From Geobacter sp. UBA4074 (GTDB lineage Bacteria > Desulfobacterota > Desulfuromonadia > Geobacterales > Pseudopelobacteraceae), in NCBI GenBank assembly GCA_002383415.1, contig DFYU01000026.1:15799-27485 (forward strand): a stretch of DNA of 11,687 bases. Reading direction: 5' to 3'. Shown in pieces: positions 6,288 through 11,687 of the stretch. Each line of letters opens with the position of its first letter. The first letter of the stretch is position 1. Under the pieces are notes generated by a model. It worked only from the letters and a program-made list of their open reading frames with translations. It had not been told where the DNA came from and did not search any database. Both the position numbers and the translations under genes were made by a program.

Positions 6288-6815
6288 CTACATCTCGATG
6301 CCGGTCCGCGCAGGGACCCCAGCCTGGTAGTAATGTTTGATATCGCGCATTTCGGTCACCAGATCGGCTGCCTCCACCACCTGCGGATGGGCATCACGGC
6401 CGGTTATGACCAGTTCCATGGCGGCTGGTCGCAGGGCAATCAGTTCCAACACCTGCTCGAGATCCACCAGACCAAACCCCAGCGCGCCGTTCAGTTCATC
6501 CAACACCACCAGATCATAACGGCCGGAGGTAATGATCTCCCGTGCCTGCTGCAAAGCCTCCTGGGCTGCAGCCCGGTCGGCGCTGGTATCGCTGGTGTTG
6601 ACCCAGCCAGGCTGACCGGTCTGGATGATGGTGAATAACGGCGCCAACTTTTCTGCCGCCAACTGCTCACCATACGGACCGCCCCCCTTGATAAACTGGA
6701 AAAAACAGACCTTGAGCCCGCGCCCCACGGCACGCAGGCACAACCCCAAAGCGGCTGTGGTCTTGCCCTTGCCGTTGCCGGTATAAATCTGTACACAGCC
6801 TTGCTTGAGCGGCAT
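6288..6815 (-). CDS. cobO: Cob(I)alamin adenosyltransferase (BtuR/CobO/CobA family)
   Basis: A 175-residue cytosolic enzyme, full length for the family, that transfers the adenosyl group of ATP to Co(I) of corrinoids to make adenosylcobalamin. The P-loop GNGKGKTT (13-20) comes first, followed by CLRAVGRGLKVCFFQFIKG (26-44). A Walker-B-like LVVLDELNGALGFGLVD (102-118) is next. The family signatures ITGRDAHPQVVEAADLVTEM (137-156) and GVPARTGIE (166-174) complete it. The start is supported by GGGAG 8 nt upstream. Only 3 nt separate it from the stop of the upstream crotonase gene, so the genes are co-transcribed and probably translationally coupled. It lies between two crotonase genes and no other cobalamin genes are in the window. 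This suggests supply of cofactor for a B12-dependent acyl-CoA mutase or salvage, but that is inference. Confidence 0.95.
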   Translation of the reverse strand: MPLKQGCVQIYTGNGKGKTTAALGLCLRAVGRGLKVCFFQFIKGGGPYGEQLAAEKLAPLFTIIQTGQPGWVNTSDTSADRAAAQEALQQAREIITSGRYDLVVLDELNGALGFGLVDLEQVLELIALRPAAMELVITGRDAHPQVVEAADLVTEMRDIKHYYQAGVPARTGIEM

Positions 6816-6818
6816 CGG

Positions 6819-7583
6819 TCACTCTCCCGTAAACTGCGGTTCCCGTTTTTCCAGAAAGGAGCCCATCCCCTCCTTCTGATCACGGGAGGCAAAGCAGAGC
6901 GCGAAGGCATCCCGCTCCAGCAGACAGGCGGTCTTGAGATCGATATCATACCCGGCGTCCACCACCTCGCCCCCCACCCGCAAGGCCAGTGGAGAACGGG
7001 TACAGACTCGCTGCAGCAGGGCCATGGCAGCTTGTTCAAGCTCAGCCGACCCATAGAGCCGGTTTACCAACCGCACCCGCAACGCCTCCTCGGCATCAAT
7101 CAACTCGCCACTAAACAGGAGCTGCTTGGCCACTGAACGGCCGACCAGCCGGGCAAGGCGCTGGGTGCCACCAAAGGCGGGCAGACGTCCCTGACTGATC
7201 TCCGGGAACCCGAAACGGGACGAATGATCGGCGACGATGAAGGAGCAGGCCAGGGCCAGCTCCAGCCCCAGACCGGTAACCTCGCCGGACAGGGCTGCCA
7301 CCACCGGCTTACCTAATCCCTCCAGGGCAAACAACGCCTCCTGGCCAAAAGCGGACAATCGGGCGGCATCAGATGGCGTCAGTGAAGCGTCAGCAGCAAC
7401 CTGGCAAAACTGTGCACCCTGACCGCAGACCAGCACCCCTCGCACACCTTCTTTAACGGCCAGTTGCTCGAACTGCTTGCGCAGCTGGCCTAACAGGTCA
7501 CGACGTGACAACTGTTCGCCACCGGGTATCCGCAGCCGCGCAACCGGCCCCTCAAGCTCTATTCGACAGGCTTTTTCTGGCAT
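6819..7583 (-). CDS. Enoyl-CoA hydratase/isomerase family protein with intact catalytic dyad
   Basis: A 254-residue crotonase starting at MPEKACRIELEG. Both catalytic glutamates of classical enoyl-CoA hydratase are present: Glu108 in TGLGLELALAC and Glu128 in FGFPEISQGRLPAFGGTQRL. The C-terminal signature QKEGMGSFLEKREPQF is complete. It probably hydrates a trans-2-enoyl-CoA in fatty-acid or related acyl-CoA breakdown. The nominal first oxyanion segment (QFCQVAADASL) is divergent from the usual FSAGADL. The ATG at 7583 is chosen over the in-frame ATG at 7631: the longer form would contain the promoter -10 box (7626-7621) in its coding region, has no Shine-Dalgarno sequence, and adds 16 residues foreign to the family. 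AAGGGA lies 11 nt before 7583. It is the first gene of the crotonase-cobO-crotonase operon and divergent from the glutamate dehydrogenase gene. Confidence 0.9.
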   Translation of the reverse strand: MPEKACRIELEGPVARLRIPGGEQLSRRDLLGQLRKQFEQLAVKEGVRGVLVCGQGAQFCQVAADASLTPSDAARLSAFGQEALFALEGLGKPVVAALSGEVTGLGLELALACSFIVADHSSRFGFPEISQGRLPAFGGTQRLARLVGRSVAKQLLFSGELIDAEEALRVRLVNRLYGSAELEQAAMALLQRVCTRSPLALRVGGEVVDAGYDIDLKTACLLERDAFALCFASRDQKEGMGSFLEKREPQFTGE

Positions 7584-7620
7584 GGCTAAAAAGATCCCTT
7601 CAAGGTTTTCTGCGGACAGG

Positions 7621-7650
7621 AGTATACACATCCACGGTCGGCATGGTCAA
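7621..7650 (-). promoter_or_regulatory. Probable sigma-70 promoter of the crotonase-cobO operon
   Basis: On the minus strand TTGACC (7650-7645), an 18-nt spacer and TATACT (7626-7621) match 5 of 6 bases at each box. Transcription would start near 7614, about 31 nt before the chosen ATG at 7583. Confidence 0.7.
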
Positions 7651-7672
7651 GGCTACCGTGTCAGACCTTGCC
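7633..7672. promoter_or_regulatory. Candidate operator: nested dyads between divergent promoters
   Basis: GGCATGGTC (7640-7648) and GACCTTGCC (7664-7672) form an inverted repeat with one mismatch in nine and a 15-nt gap. A perfect six-base dyad, CACGGT (7633-7638) and ACCGTG (7655-7660), interleaves with it. The first dyad's arms overlap the -35 boxes of both divergent promoters. This is a layout a shared regulator could use, but short dyads also arise by chance. Confidence 0.3.
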
Positions 7673-7695
7673 AGCGGCCGCTTTCTCGCTATACT
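7668..7695 (+). promoter_or_regulatory. Probable sigma-70 promoter of the glutamate dehydrogenase gene
   Basis: TTGCCA (7668-7673), a 16-nt spacer and TATACT (7690-7695) match the consensus at 5 of 6 bases in each box. Transcription would start near 7702, leaving a leader of about 30 nt to the ATG at 7732. Confidence 0.7.
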
Positions 7696-7731
7696 CCCAA
7701 TGCACAGGCACCACACACTCCGGGGGACACC

Positions 7732-10710
7732 ATGCAACTCACCCGTTCCATCCAACGCAGTCGCAGTACACACGCTGCCACGGCACTGGCCAATGCAGAC
7801 TGGCTTGAGTCGCACATGTCGCCCTACTTCTTTCAGGCCATGGCCGATGAATCAGAGGCGCTGACAACCCTGGCCAGGGAACTCGGCACACTGCAGCACA
7901 ACCGCCACCTGATGCTCAGCGACCGGGAGCGGACCTTGATCCTGGCCTGCGTAGACCAACCCGGATCCCTGTACGAAACCCTGCGTCGTATTCCGGTTGA
8001 GCATATCTCCTACGCCATGTTCTCCCACTCCAATGGTGCCATGCCTGGCATGACCGAAGAGCTGGAGGTACAACGCTTCGAATTCGACCGACAGCCCCAC
8101 GGAATGATCGATCCGCAGCGTGAGTCGATGCTTGATCCCAAGCTGCAACGGTCAATCCTGCGCGAGCTGCGAACCATCGCACCATCCCTCGATCGGCAGC
8201 GTTGCCTGCGCCTGTTGAGCCTGCTCTGGCAGAACAACCCGGCCAGCGTTACCTTGTCGCCCCCCAGCCGCACCGCCTGGCTCGTCTGGCTGTTCAGCCA
8301 GAGTAACGCCAGCGGCGGCCTGTACCTGGACCTGAGAGAGGTGGAGCGAGAGGGACAGCAGGAAACCCGGCTGCTATTCGCTGTAGGCAATCCACCCCAG
8401 GAGGAGTTTCTGCTCCAGGTGGTGGAGGTCTTCAACCGGCTGGATATCGGCATCCGCAGGGCCTACTGTCAAACCATATCCAACGGCACCCACCCGTACT
8501 TCTTGGGGACATTCTATCTGCAGCACCGCAGCGGCCAGCCGCTTACCACCGGCTCACCACTGGCAGGTCGCATGCAGCAGGAATTGTGCAACACCCAGAT
8601 CCTGGCCAATACCGGTTACAGTTACCGGGAATGGGTAACCAAAGGGGTTTTGCCGGGAGACGATACTGCCTTGATCAATGCCTTTGTGGCCTTCTGCCAT
8701 ACCAATCTGGCCCACAGCAATCCCGATCGCTTTGGCCTGGAAGATGTGCAGAGCGCCTTCCACAACCACCCGGAGATGGCGCTGCTGCTGACCAGCCTGT
8801 TCAGGCTGCGCTTTGACCCGGAGCTGCCCGACCGTCAGCAGTACCAGCAGGCATTAGCGGAAGCGACCCGCACGGTACAGGATTACAATACCGGCCACCG
8901 CTGGCTGGATGAGATTCGTCGCACCATCTACCGCTGCTGCCTGCTGCTGATCAGCCACACCCTCAAGACCAACTTCTTCGTCGTGGAAAAGCAGGCCCTG
9001 GCCTTTCGTCTTGATCCGGCCTACCTGCAGGAGCTGGGCAGCGCAACTATTGCCGATCTGCCGGATACACCGCCGTTCCGGGTGACCTTCTTCTTCAGCC
9101 GCTACGGCCATGGCTACCACATCGGTTTTTCCGATATCGCCCGCGGTGGTTGGCGTACCATCATCGCCCGCAGCCAGGATGACGTGATTACCGCAGCCAG
9201 CACCCTGCTGCGGGAGGTCTATGTGCTGGCCCACACCCAGCACCTCAAGAACAAGGACATCTACGAAGGCGGCTCAAAGTTGGCGCTGGTGCTGGACGCC
9301 AGCGACCTCGACCCCGCAGTCCGCGATGCGGAGACCTGCCGCCTGTATAAGCTGCAGTACAGCATCGCCAACGCCTTTCTGGATATCTTCATCACCAGCG
9401 ACGGCCGGGCCCGCGACCAGCGGGTGGTGGACTACTACGGCGATGACGAACCGATCGAACTGGGCCCCGATGAGAACATGCACGACAGCATGATCGAGGC
9501 CCTGGCTGACCTGTCCAGGCGCCGCGGCTACCTGCTGGGGGCAGGAATCATCTCCAGCAAGCGCTTCGGCATCAACCACAAACAGTACGGCGTGACCTCC
9601 ACCGGTGTGATGACCTTTGCCGAAGTGGTGATGGCGGCCCACGGGATCGACATCCGTCATGATCCGTTCAGTGTCAAGCTAACCGGAGGGCCTGGCGGCG
9701 ATGTGGCCGGCAACTGCCTGCGGCTGATTCTGGAACGCTGCCCCCAGGCACGGCTGACCATGATCCTTGACGGCACCGCCGCCGCCTACGACCCGGCAGG
9801 ACTCGATCGTGACGAACTGCAGCGGATTACCCTGCGACAGGACCTTGATCACTTTGATCCGCTCCGCCTCGGCCCCGGCGGCCTGATGCTCTTCCGTAGC
9901 GGGCAGCGCAAAGAGGGCTTAAAACTGGTGCACCGGCGCATGGAATGTCTGCCTGATGGCAGCCTGCAGGAGCACTGGATTCCATCGGATGATTTTCATC
10001 GCGAATACGACAAGCTGCTATTCCGCGTGGCGACAGACCTGTTCATTCCGGCCGGTGGCCGGCCGGAGACTATCGACGACCGGAACTGGAAAGATTTTCT
10101 GCTGCCAGACGGCAGACCTTCAGCGCCGGTCATCGTAGAGGGAGCCAACTCCTTCATCACCCCCCAGGCCCGTCTCGAACTGCAAAAGGCAGGCTGCGTA
10201 ATCATGCGGGACGCCTCAGCCAACAAGTGCGGCGTAATCTCCTCATCCTACGAGATCATCGCCAACCTGCTGCTGACGGAACAGGAATTCCAGACCTTCA
10301 AGGAGCGCTACGTGGCCGATGTGCTGGCTATTCTGGAAAAACGATCCCGAGACGAGGCACGCCTGATCCTGCAACGTCGGCAGGAGTCGGGAGGCAACCT
10401 GCCGTACACTGAAGTTTCAAGCCATATCAGCCAGAACATCAACAGTTACTACGGCCGTCTGTTCCAGTTCTTCAGCCAGCGCCCCCAGCTCTGTCTGCAG
10501 CGACCTTTCCGCGGGGCCCTATTGCGGCATCTACCGGCACTGCTGCGCGAAGAGCCCGCCTTTCGCCGCAGGATCAGCCGGCTGCCACGCAAGTACCAGG
10601 CAGCCATCCTGGCGGCCGAGATCGGCGCGTCGCTGGTCTACACCGGTAACCGTGATGCCGACTTTGAACAGATGGTGCGCCGCCACCTGCAACGGATTGA
10701 CTCGGTCTGA
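7732..10710 (+). CDS. Large NAD-type glutamate dehydrogenase (about 115-kDa class)
   Basis: A 992-residue enzyme of the Glu/Leu/Phe/Val dehydrogenase superfamily, expected to deaminate glutamate to 2-oxoglutarate with NAD and feed carbon to the TCA cycle. The N-terminal third is regulatory: an ACT-like stretch near 67-90 (ILACVDQPGSLYETLRRI) and a second near 190-270. The catalytic part begins with the core GFSDIARGGWR (465-475), then KNKDIYEGGSK (506-516) with the substrate lysine Lys516, and SSKRFGINHKQYGVTSTGVM. The Rossmann nucleotide loop is GGPGGDVAGN (652-661). IVEGANSFITPQAR (801-814) and DASANKCGVISSS (827-839) follow. The size and the KNKDIxEGGSK core resemble fungal-type 115-kDa enzymes rather than the roughly 1600-residue bacterial class or the small 450-residue class. 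The ATG at 7732 follows GGGGGA and lies 37 nt after the -10 box; upstream in-frame codons overlap the divergent gene and promoter and are rejected. Confidence 0.92.
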   Translation: MQLTRSIQRSRSTHAATALANADWLESHMSPYFFQAMADESEALTTLARELGTLQHNRHLMLSDRERTLILACVDQPGSLYETLRRIPVEHISYAMFSHSNGAMPGMTEELEVQRFEFDRQPHGMIDPQRESMLDPKLQRSILRELRTIAPSLDRQRCLRLLSLLWQNNPASVTLSPPSRTAWLVWLFSQSNASGGLYLDLREVEREGQQETRLLFAVGNPPQEEFLLQVVEVFNRLDIGIRRAYCQTISNGTHPYFLGTFYLQHRSGQPLTTGSPLAGRMQQELCNTQILANTGYSYREWVTKGVLPGDDTALINAFVAFCHTNLAHSNPDRFGLEDVQSAFHNHPEMALLLTSLFRLRFDPELPDRQQYQQALAEATRTVQDYNTGHRWLDEIRRTIYRCCLLLISHTLKTNFFVVEKQALAFRLDPAYLQELGSATIADLPDTPPFRVTFFFSRYGHGYHIGFSDIARGGWRTIIARSQDDVITAASTLLREVYVLAHTQHLKNKDIYEGGSKLALVLDASDLDPAVRDAETCRLYKLQYSIANAFLDIFITSDGRARDQRVVDYYGDDEPIELGPDENMHDSMIEALADLSRRRGYLLGAGIISSKRFGINHKQYGVTSTGVMTFAEVVMAAHGIDIRHDPFSVKLTGGPGGDVAGNCLRLILERCPQARLTMILDGTAAAYDPAGLDRDELQRITLRQDLDHFDPLRLGPGGLMLFRSGQRKEGLKLVHRRMECLPDGSLQEHWIPSDDFHREYDKLLFRVATDLFIPAGGRPETIDDRNWKDFLLPDGRPSAPVIVEGANSFITPQARLELQKAGCVIMRDASANKCGVISSSYEIIANLLLTEQEFQTFKERYVADVLAILEKRSRDEARLILQRRQESGGNLPYTEVSSHISQNINSYYGRLFQFFSQRPQLCLQRPFRGALLRHLPALLREEPAFRRRISRLPRKYQAAILAAEIGASLVYTGNRDADFEQMVRRHLQRIDSV

Positions 10711-10729
10711 CACGTAGTTTTTGCTTTTG

Positions 10730-10758
10730 CTGACACGCCGACCTGTGCTAGAGAGAAT
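10730..10758 (+). promoter_or_regulatory. Possible promoter of the second YtxH-like gene
   Basis: CTGACA (10730-10735), a 17-nt spacer and GAGAAT (10753-10758) match the sigma-70 boxes at 5 and 4 of 6 bases. No terminator is visible between the glutamate dehydrogenase stop (10710) and this gene, so read-through is an alternative source of transcription. Confidence 0.4.
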
Positions 10759-10789
10759 ACAGAAATTGCCTGTGAAGAGGAGGTCCATC

Positions 10790-11038
10790 ATGTCCCGCTC
10801 CAACGATAATGCCGCCACCACCGCCATCCTGGCCTTTGCCTCCGGCGCCCTGCTGGGTGCTGTTGCCGCCCTGCTGCTGGCACCAGCCCCCGGGAACGAA
10901 ACCCGTCGCAAGCTGGCCGGTATCCAGGAAGACGCCACCGGACGGCTCAAGCAGTACGCCAAGGAGGCCCGCTTCAAGATGGGCCCCAAGGGCAAGGCTG
11001 AAGACCTGCAGTACGATGGCGGCGACGCCTGGATCTAG
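10790..11038 (+). CDS. YtxH-like small membrane protein (second copy)
   Basis: An 82-residue protein starting MSRSNDNAATTAIL. A glycine/alanine-rich membrane helix (about 11-31, with ASGALLGAVAALLLAP) is followed by PGNETRRKL, which matches the YAPKSGRETR signature of the other YtxH-like protein at 4697-5008. A short charged helix follows (IQEDATGRLKQYAKEARFKM), then an acidic tail ending GGDAWI. It lacks the duplicated 18-residue tail of its relative. The ATG at 10790 has a strong Shine-Dalgarno sequence (GAGGAGG, 10777-10783) with 6-nt spacing. It stands 79 bp after the glutamate dehydrogenase gene and is closed by a strong hairpin. Its function is unknown; the family suggests membrane or stress association. 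Confidence 0.83.
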   Translation: MSRSNDNAATTAILAFASGALLGAVAALLLAPAPGNETRRKLAGIQEDATGRLKQYAKEARFKMGPKGKAEDLQYDGGDAWI

Positions 11039-11067
11039 TCATTGATCCAGTCTGCGGCCTGAACGAT

Positions 11068-11104
11068 AAAGGCCCCGACTCCTGCTGGAGTCGGGGCCTT
11101 TTAT
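11068..11104. terminator. Intrinsic terminator between convergent YtxH-like and OmpA-family genes
   Basis: A perfect 15-bp stem (AAAGGCCCCGACTCC at 11068-11082 against 11087-11101) has a TGCT loop. The plus strand continues with T-rich sequence (TTTTATTT), giving strong termination for the YtxH-like gene. On the minus strand the stem's own A/T end and TTTATC could also stop the OmpA-family transcript, although that tail is weaker. Confidence 0.92.
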
Positions 11105-11124
11105 TTCAGCAACCACCGTAGCTG

Positions 11125-11687
11125 TTACTCAAACACGGCCTCAATGCGGCGGTTCAGGGCACGTCCGGCAGCGGTGGTATTATCGGCCACCGGATTGGCC
11201 TCACCAAAACCTTTGGCGCTCAGACGATTGGCATCAACCTTGAAATTCTTGATGATGTAATCACGCACCGCATTGGCACGACGCTGGGATAGTTGCTGGT
11301 TGAGCCGAGCGTTGCCCACGCTGTCGGTATACCCTTCGATGGTCCCTTTCAGAGTCTTATCCTGATTGAGGGCATCGCCAACCGCCTTCAGTTCATCGTA
11401 GTACTGCCGCTTGATCAGCGACTTGCCGGTATCGAACTGCACCTTCAGGGCGACACGGGTAGCAACAGGAGCGGCCTTCTGGGCCGTTGACTCCACGACC
11501 TTGGGAGCGCAGCCGTCCTGATCGACCTTCACGCCTTTGGGGGTGCCGGGGCACTTGTCCAGGTAGTCATACACGCCGTCACCGTCGGAATCCAGCGGGC
11601 AGCCCTTGGCATCGACCTTGACGCCCAGCGGGGTGCCGGGGCAGCTGTCCAGATAGTCATACACGCCGTCCTTGTCGCTATCCAGCG
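11125..11687 (-). CDS. OmpA-family outer-membrane protein, C-terminal part with TSP3-like repeats
   Basis: A partial gene; its start lies beyond the window end, and 187 complete codons are visible. First come two TSP3-like repeats with Asp-rich loops (DSDGDGVYDYLD) and paired cysteines (CPGTP and GCP), which in this class bind calcium and act as a stiff linker. A short Ala/Val linker follows, then an OmpA-like peptidoglycan-binding domain (about the last 109 residues). This domain has VQFDTGKSLIK, GYTDSVGNARLNQQLSQRRA and KGFGEANPVADN. The Asp in YTDS and the Arg in LSQRRA are the residues that clamp diaminopimelate in this family. Such proteins tether the outer membrane to the cell wall; the missing N-terminus would normally be a signal peptide and a beta-barrel. 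The last residues AVFE end at the TAA at 11127-11125. Confidence 0.93.
   Translation of the reverse strand, partial: LDSDKDGVYDYLDSCPGTPLGVKVDAKGCPLDSDGDGVYDYLDKCPGTPKGVKVDQDGCAPKVVESTAQKAAPVATRVALKVQFDTGKSLIKRQYYDELKAVGDALNQDKTLKGTIEGYTDSVGNARLNQQLSQRRANAVRDYIIKNFKVDANRLSAKGFGEANPVADNTTAAGRALNRRIEAVFE
11506..11685 (-). repeat. Two tandem 90-bp repeats encoding TSP3-like units
   Basis: Units at 11685-11596 and 11595-11506 each encode 30 residues of the form LDSDxDGVYDYLDxCPGTPxGVKVDxxGC. The DNA is also highly similar: GTCATACACGCCGTC occurs in both units at matching positions. More units may lie beyond the window, so the copy number is unknown. Confidence 0.88.

Noticed and set aside
5862..6638. 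Open frame of 258 codons on the plus strand
   Set aside because: It runs antisense across the well-supported crotonase and cobO genes; the His/Gln-rich translation matches no family.
7584..7631. Longer start for the first crotonase (ATG at 7631)
   Set aside because: The extra codons contain the predicted -10 box, lack a Shine-Dalgarno sequence and add residues not seen in the family.
7477..7731. In-frame upstream extension of the glutamate dehydrogenase gene
   Set aside because: It overlaps the divergent crotonase gene and both promoters, and the family-like sequence begins only after the ATG at 7732.
10531..10995. Open frame of 154 codons on the minus strand
   Set aside because: It is antisense to the end of glutamate dehydrogenase and to the second YtxH-like gene, with no motif or start signal.
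1..11687. CRISPR array, transposon, phage or toxin-antitoxin system
   Set aside because: No spaced short repeats, transposase motifs, terminal inverted repeats or known system genes are seen; nearly all of the sequence is accounted for by core-type genes.

Overview
The window looks like a chromosomal core segment of a Gram-negative, GC-rich (by eye near 58-60% G+C) deltaproteobacterial-type organism. The gene set fits the Geobacter/Pelobacter group (Desulfuromonadia): periplasmic parvulins, an MltD-type transglycosylase, an OmpA protein with thrombospondin-type repeats, a BtuR/CobO adenosyltransferase next to crotonases, and a large NAD-glutamate dehydrogenase. This placement is inferred from gene content and protein style; no database search was run. 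I see no insertion sequence, phage gene, tRNA, rRNA or CRISPR array.

Layout. (1) Positions 1-1444, plus strand: the end of a PpiC-type prolyl isomerase gene, then a SurA-like lipoprotein gene 14 bp later, closed by a strong hairpin at 1474-1511 that also serves the convergent operon. (2) Positions 4603-1546, minus strand: a three-gene operon reading mltD-like lytic transglycosylase, membrane-anchored TPR protein, then tandem degenerate receiver-domain protein. It is driven by a promoter that matches the sigma-70 consensus perfectly (TTGACA-N17-TATAAT). (3) Positions 5479-4631, minus strand: two small membrane-anchored helical proteins (DUF948-like, then YtxH-like) with their own promoter and a perfect-stem terminator. 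(4) Positions 7650-5517, minus strand: crotonase, cobalamin adenosyltransferase, second crotonase, tightly packed. The upstream crotonase keeps both catalytic glutamates; the downstream one has lost them and ends early. (5) Positions 7668-10710, plus strand: a divergently transcribed 992-residue NAD-type glutamate dehydrogenase. A short imperfect dyad between the two promoters touches both -35 boxes. (6) Positions 10790-11038, plus strand: a second YtxH-like gene, then a bidirectional hairpin. (7) Positions 11687-11125, minus strand: the C-terminal part of an OmpA-family protein with TSP3-like repeats, cut by the window end.

How the parts fit. Much of the window concerns the cell envelope: outer-membrane protein folding (parvulins), peptidoglycan cleavage (MltD) and peptidoglycan anchoring (OmpA). 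The rest is carbon and nitrogen metabolism: acyl-CoA chemistry, adenosylcobalamin supply and glutamate catabolism. The best candidate for under-described biology is the mltD-TPR-pseudoreceiver operon, where a murein hydrolase is co-transcribed with a TPR membrane scaffold and a receiver-like protein that appears unable to be phosphorylated normally. I did not find an obvious wholly new system.
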